64,000 nt of DNA from Caulobacteraceae bacterium (lineage in GTDB: Bacteria; Pseudomonadota; Alphaproteobacteria; Caulobacterales; Caulobacteraceae): positions 1,338,980 through 1,402,979 of the forward strand of contig JAUJMO010000001.1 of NCBI GenBank assembly GCA_030446805.1. The letters run 5' to 3'. Made by a program: the position numbers and the translations under genes. Below, in pieces: positions 25,003-32,736 of this stretch. The first letter of the stretch is position 1; each line of letters starts with the position of its first letter. The notes under the pieces were generated by a model. That model had not been told where the DNA came from, made no database searches, and saw nothing but the letters and a program-made list of their open reading frames with translations.

Positions 25003-26127
25003 ATGGCTTTGAAGAAGTTGGGGGCCGACCGGTACTGGGGCGGAGTGGACATCCGTCATCCCGATCCGACGATCGAGGTGGTGGAGGACGTCTACTATCT
25101 CCCGGTCCGCTGGGGCGGGCAGTGGGGCGTGTTCGACCGAGACGACCAGATCGTAGGGTCGACGGTGGACTACTTCCTCGAGGGCGATCACCTCATGGGG
25201 CAGGAGCCGACCAGCTACACGCATTACAACGACGTCGAAGACGTGCTGCCGGACGGCGAGTACGTCTATGGCGGTCGCTGGAACAACCACTTCGGCCACT
25301 TCCTGACCGAGTCCTTGGTGCGGCTGTGGCCGTTCGCGGGGGGCAAGCCGCCCGGGCTGAAGATCGTCATGCATGGCGACGGCGGGCCCCAGAACTGGTT
25401 CGCCGATGTGCGCAAGGCGGAGATCCTGGCGGGGCTGGAGCTCACGGCCGACGACTTCGTCCACATCGACCGACCCACGCGGATCCGGCGCCTCAGCGTT
25501 CCGCACAGCAGCTTCCAGCAACAAAGGTTCGCCCACGTGACCTACGGCCGGCTGTGCCGGGCCATGGGCGAGCGCCTGCTGGGCGGCCAGTTGCCGCCGC
25601 TCGACGACCGGCCCGCATGGCTGTCGAAAAGCCAGCTCGGCCGCGGCGTGCGCCGCACGATCAACGAGCACGAGGTGGAAGCCGTTCTGCAGCAGCACGG
25701 GGTGGAGGTGGTCTACCCTGAAAGGTTCTCCTTTGCGGAGCTCGTGGCCTTTTTCGCCAGCCGCACCTGCGTGCTGGGAACGCTGCAGTCCGGGCATAAC
25801 GTCAGCCTGTTCGCCCCGCCCGTGGGCCGCTTGCTGACCCTGCACCCCTATTTCTCGGTCAACACCATCCACGTGAAGATCGATCTGCTGAACGGCAACG
25901 ACAACATCTACCTGTATCCGGAAGGCACGATCGAGCGGTCGGAGCCAGGGCAGGCCTTCATGGTGGAGGCGACCATGCCGGACCCGGTGGGCGTGGCTCA
26001 CGAGCTGCTGGACATGATCCCCGTCGCCCAGAGCCGGAGGCTGACCGGCGCCGGGGCGGGCGGGCGGGCGGCCAAGTCAGGCGGGCTTCTCGATACCCTC
26101 CGCGGAGCGTGGGCCCGGCAGGGCTAG
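25003..26127 (+). CDS. Glycosyltransferase family 61 (DUF563) protein
   Basis: 374 residues. The GT61 signature NNHFGHFLTESLVRLW is at about residues 92-107, with FVHIDRPTRIRRLSVPHSSF after it. Late motifs are VLGTLQSGHNVSLFAPP and LTLHPYFSVNTIHVKI. Relatives transfer xylose or other sugars onto polysaccharide or protein glycans; the donor here is unknown. The ATG at 25003 was preferred to a GTG-like extension because MALKKLGADRYWGG begins the conserved part. Its 3' end overlaps the convergent nfeD-like gene by 51 bases. Confidence 0.78.
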   Translation: MALKKLGADRYWGGVDIRHPDPTIEVVEDVYYLPVRWGGQWGVFDRDDQIVGSTVDYFLEGDHLMGQEPTSYTHYNDVEDVLPDGEYVYGGRWNNHFGHFLTESLVRLWPFAGGKPPGLKIVMHGDGGPQNWFADVRKAEILAGLELTADDFVHIDRPTRIRRLSVPHSSFQQQRFAHVTYGRLCRAMGERLLGGQLPPLDDRPAWLSKSQLGRGVRRTINEHEVEAVLQQHGVEVVYPERFSFAELVAFFASRTCVLGTLQSGHNVSLFAPPVGRLLTLHPYFSVNTIHVKIDLLNGNDNIYLYPEGTIERSEPGQAFMVEATMPDPVGVAHELLDMIPVAQSRRLTGAGAGGRAAKSGGLLDTLRGAWARQG

Positions 26128-26580
26128 ACTGCGCACCACCAGCCGGGCCCCATCGGCCAGACGAGCCACTTCGATCCGGGCGCCCTCGGGCAGGTCTCCA
26201 CCGTCCTCCAGCTCCGCAGCCCATTCGCATCCGTCCACCGCCACACGGCCGTAACCGCCGGTGAAAGGGCTGGTGGCGCGGCCGGACTGGCCGATCAGGC
26301 GCTCGACGTTGTTGTTCAGGTCTCCCCTGGCCGGGCTTGGCGCGAGGAAGCGACGGCCGGCCAGGGTGGTGGCCACCGTCAGGGCCGCGAAGGCGGCGAT
26401 CTCGCCCGGCAGACCGATCTCCAGGTTGAGAAAGGCCAGATAAGCCACGGCCGCGGCCGACACCGCGGCCCACAGCAGCCAGCCGGACGCCGTGGTCACC
26501 TCGGCCGTAAGGATCAGCGCCGCCACGCCCAGCCAGATCCAGGCCGGCTGGGCGCGGTAGAGTTCGACCAGCCAATCCAT
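26077..26580 (-). CDS. NfeD family membrane protein
   Basis: 167 residues with three N-terminal hydrophobic helices (WIWLGVAALILTAEV, LLWAAVSAAAVAYLAF, AAFAALTVATTLAG) and a C-terminal OB-fold (GGYGRVAVDGCEWAAELEDG) typical of short NfeD proteins. NfeD partners with SPFH/stomatin proteins in membrane microdomains; the SPFH gene is directly upstream with a TGATG stop/start overlap. The downstream end overlaps the convergent GT61 gene. Confidence 0.9.
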   Translation of the reverse strand: MDWLVELYRAQPAWIWLGVAALILTAEVTTASGWLLWAAVSAAAVAYLAFLNLEIGLPGEIAAFAALTVATTLAGRRFLAPSPARGDLNNNVERLIGQSGRATSPFTGGYGRVAVDGCEWAAELEDGGDLPEGARIEVARLADGARLVVRSLALPGPRSAEGIEKPA

Positions 26581-27629
26581 CAGGCGCGCTCCGCCGTGGG
26601 CGGAACGGCCATGGCGGGCGGGGTCAGCGCCCGGGGGCCGGCAGGCGCCTCGGCCCTGGGCGCATCAAGCTCGCGCGGGCGCGGGGCCGCCGGACGAGCC
26701 GCCTGCGGCGCGGGCTGAGCGGAGCCGGAGCGCGCGGCGCCGATCAGCTCGCCGATCCCGGCCAGAGAGCCCGCCAGCGAGCCCAGCTCCGCCGGAACGA
26801 TCACGGTTTTCTGATTGGGCGAGGAGGCCAGCTGGGCGAAGGCGTCCACATAGCGCTGGGCCACGAAGTAGTTGATCGCGTTGACGTCGCCGTTCGCGAT
26901 CGCCTGGGAGACGACCTCCGTGGCGCGGCCCTCGGCTTCCGCCTGGCGTTCGCGCGCCTCCGCGTCGCGAAAGGCGGCCTCACGTCGGCCTTCCGCCTGA
27001 AGGATGGCGGCGGCCTTGGCGCCCTCGGCGCGGGTCATGGCGGACTGCTTCTCGCCGTCAGCCTCGATGATTACGGCGCGGCGCTCGCGCTCGGCCTTCA
27101 TCTGGCGCGCCATGGCCTGGGTGATGTCCGGCGGCGGAATCAGGTCCTTGATCTCGATGCGGGTGGCCTTGACGCCCCAGGGCCCCGTGGCGTGGTCGAT
27201 CGCGGCCAGCAGCCGCGTGTTGATCTGCTCGCGCTGGGACAGGACTTCGTCGAGATCCATGGAGCCCACCACCGTGCGCAGATTGGTCTGGGCCAGCTGG
27301 GTGATGGCGAAGTTGAGGTTGTCCACGCGGTAGGCCGCCGCGGCCGCGTCCATGACCTGGATGAAGATGATGGCGTCGACCTGGACGGAGACGTTGTCCT
27401 TGGTGATGACCTCCTGGCGGGGAACGTCGAGCACCTGCTCCATGACGTTCACCCGCCGCCCGACGGTCTCTACGAAGGGGGTCAGGAAGGTGATGCCGGG
27501 CTTGAGCGTGCGGGTGTAGCGACCGAAACGCTCAACGGTGAACTCGCGACCCTGGGGCACGATCTTCACGGTGCTGAACAAGAGCGCGAGCGCCAGCACG
27601 ACCAGGATGAGGGGAATGATCAGGTCCAT
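26580..27629 (-). CDS. SPFH/Band 7 (stomatin-like, QmcA-type) membrane protein
   Basis: 349 residues. One N-terminal membrane anchor (LIIPLILVVLALALLFSTV) precedes the SPFH domain (PQGREFTVERFGRYTRTL, VITKDNVSVQVDAIIF, GSMDLDEVLSQREQIN, IEIKDLIPPPDI). A long Ala/Glu/Arg coiled coil (about residues 180-250) and a Pro/Ala-rich tail of about 60 residues follow. It should scaffold membrane domains and protease complexes with the coupled NfeD. Confidence 0.93.
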   Translation of the reverse strand: MDLIIPLILVVLALALLFSTVKIVPQGREFTVERFGRYTRTLKPGITFLTPFVETVGRRVNVMEQVLDVPRQEVITKDNVSVQVDAIIFIQVMDAAAAAYRVDNLNFAITQLAQTNLRTVVGSMDLDEVLSQREQINTRLLAAIDHATGPWGVKATRIEIKDLIPPPDITQAMARQMKAERERRAVIIEADGEKQSAMTRAEGAKAAAILQAEGRREAAFRDAEARERQAEAEGRATEVVSQAIANGDVNAINYFVAQRYVDAFAQLASSPNQKTVIVPAELGSLAGSLAGIGELIGAARSGSAQPAPQAARPAAPRPRELDAPRAEAPAGPRALTPPAMAVPPTAERA

Positions 27630-27700
27630 GGGTGTTTCGCCTCCCGAGGCTCATCATACCCCGAAGCTGAGCAGGCTTAAGCGAATTCGAGAGCTGGGCT

Positions 27701-28057
27701 TCAGCGAGTTCTGGCGAGCACCCGGGACAGGTCGCGGCCGCGGGCGGCGATGCGGGCCGCCTCCGCGCGGGCTGCGGCGTCACAGCGGGGGTGGCTGGTC
27801 TGAGCGCCCAGGAAACCCACATTGAAGCTGTCGAACAACTGGTCGCGAAAGGCGCGGTCCGGCTGTTCGACCTCCACCATCCGCACCATGCGGGCGCGCC
27901 AGACCTGGTCGCCCTCACCCTCGCAACGCATGCGCAGGGCGTGAGCCTGGCCCAGGGTGTAGGCTAGGTCGGCCAGGGTCTCGCGAACGGCGGGGGTGCG
28001 ATCCTGCGCTGAGGCGGCGCCGGACAGGAGAAGGACGGCCGCGAGCACGATGCGCAT
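27701..28057 (-). CDS. TIGR02301 family secreted protein
   Basis: 118 residues: signal peptide MRIVLAAVLLLSGAASAQD, then LADLAYTLGQAHALRMRCEGEGDQ-W-RM, an FDSFNVGFLGAQ block, and PRCDAAARAEA near the end. These are the conserved positions of TIGR02301, a periplasmic family limited to alphaproteobacteria with unknown function; the two Cys probably pair. It is transcribed away from the divergent Nudix gene, whose start is 21 bases upstream. Confidence 0.82.
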   Translation of the reverse strand: MRIVLAAVLLLSGAASAQDRTPAVRETLADLAYTLGQAHALRMRCEGEGDQVWRARMVRMVEVEQPDRAFRDQLFDSFNVGFLGAQTSHPRCDAAARAEAARIAARGRDLSRVLARTR

Positions 28058-28078
28058 GGAAGGCCTATAAGGGTGAGC

Positions 28079-28498
28079 ATGGAGCCTCTTGCAATTGGCG
28101 CGCCTGTGGCGGCCGCCGGCGTGGTCTGCCTGCGCGGGACGGAGGTGCTGTTGATCCGGCGGGGCAAGCCGCCGGGGCTGGGTGAGTGGAGCCTCCCCGG
28201 CGGGCGGATCGAGCCGGGTGAGCGGGCCGTGGACGCGGCCCTGCGAGAACTGGGGGAGGAAACAGGCGTGCAGGCGGAGATCACCGGCCTGCTGGACGTG
28301 ATCGACGGGCTCTTCCCGGGACGGCATTACCTGCTGGTGGACTATGCCGCGCGGTGGGTCTCGGGAGAGCCGCGAGCCGGGGACGATGCGGCCGACGCCC
28401 GGTTCTGGCCGGCGGAGGCGGCCATCGCGGCGGTGGACTGGGGTGAGACCAAGCGCGTCATCCGGCTGGCGCTGTTGCAGGCTTCGTCCCGGGCCTAG
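28079..28498 (+). CDS. Nudix hydrolase
   Basis: 139 residues with a complete Nudix box, GRIEPGERAVDAALRELGEE then TGV (G-x5-E-x7-REUxEExGU), around residues 42-64. A GLGEWSLPGG lead-in is typical of ADP-ribose and NADH pyrophosphatase-like members. The substrate is unknown. The ATG at 28079 lies seven bases after AAGG; a GTG two codons upstream is the alternative. The 3' end overlaps the convergent patatin gene by 41 bases. Confidence 0.9.
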   Translation: MEPLAIGAPVAAAGVVCLRGTEVLLIRRGKPPGLGEWSLPGGRIEPGERAVDAALRELGEETGVQAEITGLLDVIDGLFPGRHYLLVDYAARWVSGEPRAGDDAADARFWPAEAAIAAVDWGETKRVIRLALLQASSRA

Positions 28499-29525
28499 AC
28501 GCGCCCGGCAGGAAGGCGTTGCGAATGGAGACGCTGGAGCGGACGCCCACCGCCTCGAAGCCCTGGGCCAGCCATTGGTCGGCCGCTCGTCGGCCCCGGC
28601 CCCGGAGATCCTGGAGGAAGCCCCATTCGGTGTCGAACTTGGAGGACAGGGACAGGTCGTCCAGCCAAGGGCTGGCCTGTATCGCGTGGACATGGATCCG
28701 GCGGTAACGGCCGCGGGCCTCCGGGCGAAGCAAATCCTCCTCGAGGAGGCGGTTCACGAAAGCGATGGCGCGCAGCTCGGCCGTGAGCGAGGCGTTGAAG
28801 CTGATCTCGTTCAGCCGGTCCATGATCTCGGCGGAGCGGCGGGGCGTCTCCTCCCGCTTCAGCGGATTGATGTGGACCACCAGCAGGTCCTCCGGGCTGT
28901 CGTCGTAGAACAGGGGCCAGAGCGCGGGATTGGCGACGTAGCCCCCATCCCAGTAATCCTCTCCCTCGATCCGCACCGCTTGGAAAAGCTGCGGCAGGCA
29001 GGCGGAGGCGAGCACCACCTCGGGTGAAAGCTCGGTTTCGGTGAAGACCCGCGCCTCTCCGGTGCGTACGCTGGTGGCCGACACCTTGAGCTTCACGGGC
29101 GAGCCGGAGCGCAGGGCGGCGAAGTCGACCCGGCTGGACAGGATGCTGCCGAGAGGATTGTGGCTCCACGGGTTTTCGTAGGGAGACACGGTCAGCGCCG
29201 CCGTCTCCCACCATTGGTACAAGGGCGAGCCCGTCAGCCAGGGCGTAAAGGCGTTCCATATCTCATGGTCGCCGAAGACGTTGCGGCCGCCAGCCTGGTT
29301 CACGGCGCGCCAGAAACCCTCGAGCTCGGCCCTGGCCCCTGCCCTGCCCCCATGCAGCAGGCCCGAGGCGTAGGCCACTGCGTTGAAAGCGCCGGCGGAG
29401 GCGGCCGTGATCGCGCCAACCTCCAACCGCTCCTCCTCGAGCAGCCGGTCCAGCACGCCCCACTGAAAGGCGCCGTGGCTCCCGCCACCCTGAAGCGCGA
29501 GGGTGATGCGCTTGGGTTCGGCCAC
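28458..29525 (-). CDS. Patatin-like phospholipase
   Basis: 355 residues. The oxyanion loop GGGSHGAFQWG (about residues 13-23), the nucleophile Ser in TAASAGAFNA, and the catalytic Asp in DGGYVANPAL form the patatin dyad. The nucleophile motif reads A-x-S-x-G instead of G-x-S-x-G, a mild deviation. No signal peptide. It starts with a GTG that directly follows the bdhA stop, and such patatins are often next to 3-hydroxybutyrate dehydrogenase, suggesting a PHB or lipid link. Confidence 0.88.
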   Translation of the reverse strand: MAEPKRITLALQGGGSHGAFQWGVLDRLLEEERLEVGAITAASAGAFNAVAYASGLLHGGRAGARAELEGFWRAVNQAGGRNVFGDHEIWNAFTPWLTGSPLYQWWETAALTVSPYENPWSHNPLGSILSSRVDFAALRSGSPVKLKVSATSVRTGEARVFTETELSPEVVLASACLPQLFQAVRIEGEDYWDGGYVANPALWPLFYDDSPEDLLVVHINPLKREETPRRSAEIMDRLNEISFNASLTAELRAIAFVNRLLEEDLLRPEARGRYRRIHVHAIQASPWLDDLSLSSKFDTEWGFLQDLRGRGRRAADQWLAQGFEAVGVRSSVSIRNAFLPGASRPGTKPATAPAG

Positions 29526-30324
29526 CTATTGGGCCGTCCAGCCGCCGTCGACGGAGAAATTGGCCCCGTTGGCCGAGGCCCCCAGGTCGGAGACGAGGTA
29601 GAGCAGCATCCCGGACAGGTGGTCGTATTCGACAAAGCGTTTGTTCGGCTGGGCGGCCAGGATCACGTCGCGCATCACCGCTTCTTCGCTGATCCCCGGG
29701 CCTTGGCCTGATCGGCGATCTGGCCGTCGACCAACGGCGTGCGGACGTAGCCGGGGAGATGGCGTTGCAGGTCACCCCGGTCTGGGCGAGCTCCAGCGCA
29801 ACGCTCTTGGTGAAGCCGGCCACACCGTGCTTGGCGGCCACATAGGCCGACTTGAAGGGCGAAGCGACCAGGCTGTGGGCCGAGGCGATGTTGACGATCC
29901 GCCCGCGGCCCTGCGCTTTCATGAGCGGGACAGCGGCGTGAGTCGCGTGGAACACGGCCGACAGATTGATGGCGATGATCAGGTCCCACCTTTCCGGCGG
30001 GAAATCCTCGACGGGGCTGACGTGCTGGACGCCCGCGTTGTTGACCAGCATGTCCAGGCGGCCGAACTCGCGGTGGGCGGAGGCGATCATCTCGCCGATC
30101 TCCGTGGGCTTGGTCATGTCGGCGCCGTGGTAGCGAACGGGCCGTCCCGAGCTCTGCTCGATCTCGGCGCGGGCCTGCTCGATCTGGACGGGGTCGCCCA
30201 GGCCGTTCAGGACGACGCTCGCGCCCGCGCCCGCCAGGGCTTCGGCTAGCGCGCGGCCGATGCCGCTAGTGGAGCCGGTGACGACGGCCACCTGGCCGGA
30301 GAGGTCGATGGGCGGAACGGGCAT
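29526..30324 (-). pseudogene. bdhA: 3-hydroxybutyrate dehydrogenase, broken by two 1-base deletions
   Basis: The SDR features are VVTGSTSGIGRALAEALA, LVNNAGVQHV, IVNIASAHSLVASPFKSAYVAAKHG (Ser, Tyr-x3-Lys) and NAISPG. The expected YVRTPLVDGQIADQAKARG, ISEEAVMRDVIL and FSVDGGWTAQ follow in three different frames. One C is missing at about 29753-29756 and one G at about 29694-29697 (coding strand), both in runs of five. Repaired, it is about 266 residues, normal for the family, which oxidises D-3-hydroxybutyrate to acetoacetate. The ATG at 30324 follows AGGAGG. A sequencing error is as likely as decay. Confidence 0.88.
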
Positions 30325-30384
30325 AGGCGGGCCTCCTGCGCGAGGGCCGCCCCTTAGCACGGATGCTGCAGCCGCGAAGCGCCC

Positions 30385-31245
30385 TTAGCCGCGGCTGCTC
30401 TCGATGGGAGGCATGGGATGATGAACGGACTCCGGACCTCGGGAGGAGCGGGCCGGCTGGGTCAATCCCGACACAGGCGGCGGCTGCGGGCGACTGAAAA
30501 CCCAGTCGCCGGGCGCGGACAGGTCCGGGCGGAAGCGGTAGCCCATCGCGTCGAAGGCCTTGAGGTCCTCGGGGCGCTGGGCGCGGCTGTTGATGGCGAA
30601 GCGGGCCATCTCGCCCCGAGCGCGCTTGGCGAAAAAGGCCACGGTCCGGGCGCGACCGTCCTTCTCGTCCTTGAAACTGATGTTGAGGACCGGGCGCTTC
30701 AGGGCGCGGGCGTCCACCGCGCCGAAGTACTCCTGGCTGGCCAGGTTGACGAGCGTGGGGTCCACATGGCCCTCCGAAGCCTTGCGCAAGGCCTTGGAGA
30801 TGCGATCGCCCCAGAAGTCGTACAGGGTCGCGCCGCGGCGGGTGCGGAGCGCCACCCCCATCTCCAGCCGGTAGGGCTGGATGCAGTCCAGCGGGCGAAG
30901 CAGGCCGTACAGGCCGGACAGGATGCGGATGTGCCCCTGGGCGTAGTCGAGCGCCGGACGGTCCAGCTCACGGGCGCGCAGGCCTTCATAGACGTCACCG
31001 GCGAAGGCCAGCGCCGCCTGGAGCCCACCCTCGTCGCAGGTGAGGTCGAGCTCCTTGAAGCGTTGGAGGTTGAGGTCGGCCAGTTTCTCCGAGACGTCCA
31101 TCAAGGCCATGAGGTCGGCGCGGGTGAGCTTGCGCGCTACGCGGGCGAGTTCGGAGGCGTCCGCCAGGAATTCGGGACGGGTGGCGGGGACGTCGGGCGC
31201 TGGAGTGAAATCCAGCGTTTTGGCCGGCGACAGGACGAACAGCAT
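30385..31245 (-). CDS. yaaA: Peroxide stress protein YaaA (UPF0246)
   Basis: 286 residues starting MLFVLSPAKTLDF. Further YaaA blocks are AFAGDVYEGLRA, ILSGLYGLLRPLDCIQPYRLEMG, LYDFWGDRIS, NLASQEYF and FKDEKDGRARTVAFFAKRARG. YaaA limits oxidative damage by lowering intracellular free iron in E. coli. The C-terminal 35 residues are a non-conserved Pro/Ser-rich tail. Confidence 0.93.
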   Translation of the reverse strand: MLFVLSPAKTLDFTPAPDVPATRPEFLADASELARVARKLTRADLMALMDVSEKLADLNLQRFKELDLTCDEGGLQAALAFAGDVYEGLRARELDRPALDYAQGHIRILSGLYGLLRPLDCIQPYRLEMGVALRTRRGATLYDFWGDRISKALRKASEGHVDPTLVNLASQEYFGAVDARALKRPVLNISFKDEKDGRARTVAFFAKRARGEMARFAINSRAQRPEDLKAFDAMGYRFRPDLSAPGDWVFSRPQPPPVSGLTQPARSSRGPESVHHPMPPIESSRG

Positions 31246-31338
31246 CAGGCGGGCGGCCGGGTCTGGGCGGTGGAGGCCGTCAGGCGCATGGGTGACCCCG
31301 TCGAATAGGCGGGCATGTAGGGCCTGGAAGCGTCACGG

Positions 31339-32736
31339 CTAGAACAGCACGCGCGGGTTCATGATGCGCTTGGGGTCCAGCGCCGCGCGGATGGCGCGGT
31401 GGGCCGCGACCTCGGCCTCGGACTTGTAGCGAAGCGCTTCGGTGGACTTGAGCACGCCCAGGCCGTGTTCGGCCGACAGGCTGCCCCCCAGCTCGTGGGC
31501 GAGGTCGTGCAGGGCGCGTGAGCCTTCCTCGCGCGCGGCGGCGTGGGCGGCGCCCTTTCCGGAAGGCTGGAGGACGTCGAAGTGGACGTTGCCGTCCCCG
31601 ACGTGGCCGAAGGCGGTGACCTTGGCGCCCGGAGCGAGTTGCAGGGCCAGCACCGTGCCGCGTTCGATGAACTCGGCCATCCGGCTGAGGGGGACGGAGA
31701 TGTCGTGCTTCCACCCTTCGCCTTCGGGCTTCTGCGCGGCGGAGTGGTTCTCGCGCAGGGCCCAGAGTTCGCGGGCCTCGGCTTCGGACTTGGCCAGGAC
31801 GGCGTCTTGCAGCAGGTCGGCCTCCAGGCCCGCGGAGAGGATGCGCTCCAGGGCGGGTTCGGCTTCACCTGGGGCGGCGCTCGCGGTCTCGATCAGGACG
31901 TACCAGGGATGGGCTTCGGCCAGGGGGTCACGGGCGCCCGGGATGTTCTTGAGCACCAGGCCCAGGCTGGCGCGGCCCATGAGTTCGAAGGCCTCCACCG
32001 CGCCCTCGACCTTGGCGCGGGCGAGGAGGCGGAGGGCGTCGTCGGGGGAGCGGAGGCCTGCAAAGGCCACGGCGCGGGAGCGGAGCACGGGAAAGAGCTT
32101 CAGGGTGGCGGCGGTGATCAGGCCCAGGGTGCCCTCCGCGCCGATGAGCAACTGCTTCAGGTCGTAGCCGGATACATTCTTGCGCAGCCGGCTGAGCCCG
32201 CTCCAGAGCTCGCCATTGGGGAGGACGGCCTCGAGACCGAGCGCCAGGTCGCGCATGGTGCCGTAGCGCAAGACCGCCGTGCCTCCGGCGTTGGTGGACA
32301 GCAGACCGCCGATTGTGGCCGTGCCCTCGGAGGCGAGGCTGAGGGGGAAGAAGCGGTCGGCGGCGGCGGCGGCGGCCCGCACCTCGGCCAGGGTGACCCC
32401 GGCTTCGACCACGACCACATCGTCCTCGGGGGCGACCTCACGGATGGCTCGCAAGCGCTCGGTCGAGACGAGCACCTCGCCCTGCGGGATCTGCCCGCCG
32501 ACCAGGCCGGTGCCCCCGCCCTGGGGCGTGACGGCCGCCCCCGTCTCAGCGCAGATGCGGACCGCTAGCGCCACCTCCTGGGCGGTGCGGGGGAGCAGGA
32601 GCAGTGGACTCTCGCCGCGCCAGCGCCCGCGCCATTCGACCAGCTTGGGGGCGATCCGGGCGGGGTCGTCGGACCAACCGTCGGGACCGAGCGCCGCCTT
32701 GAGGCGGTCCAGGGTTTCGGGGGCCAGGGCTGTCAT
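31339..32736 (-). CDS. FAD-linked oxidase (D-2-hydroxyacid / D-2-hydroxyglutarate dehydrogenase type)
   Basis: 465 residues of the GlcD/D2HGDH/DLD family. The N-terminal FAD-binding domain (VTPQGGGTGLVGGQIP, LASEGTATIGGLLSTNAGG, NVSGYDLKQLLIGAEGTLGLIT) is followed by the C-terminal FAD-oxidase domain with GHVGDGNVHFDVL and SAEHGLGVLK. Substrate choice between D-lactate, D-2-hydroxyglutarate and glycolate is not decidable. Its ATG overlaps the stop of the upstream acyl-CoA dehydrogenase (ATGA), so the two enzymes are co-expressed. Confidence 0.9.
   Translation of the reverse strand: MTALAPETLDRLKAALGPDGWSDDPARIAPKLVEWRGRWRGESPLLLLPRTAQEVALAVRICAETGAAVTPQGGGTGLVGGQIPQGEVLVSTERLRAIREVAPEDDVVVVEAGVTLAEVRAAAAAADRFFPLSLASEGTATIGGLLSTNAGGTAVLRYGTMRDLALGLEAVLPNGELWSGLSRLRKNVSGYDLKQLLIGAEGTLGLITAATLKLFPVLRSRAVAFAGLRSPDDALRLLARAKVEGAVEAFELMGRASLGLVLKNIPGARDPLAEAHPWYVLIETASAAPGEAEPALERILSAGLEADLLQDAVLAKSEAEARELWALRENHSAAQKPEGEGWKHDISVPLSRMAEFIERGTVLALQLAPGAKVTAFGHVGDGNVHFDVLQPSGKGAAHAAAREEGSRALHDLAHELGGSLSAEHGLGVLKSTEALRYKSEAEVAAHRAIRAALDPKRIMNPRVLF

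Noticed and set aside
30360-30380. A second PhaR site upstream of bdhA
   Set aside because: The word there is GCTGCAGC with no 3-4 base centre between CTGC and GCAG, so it does not fit the operator pattern.
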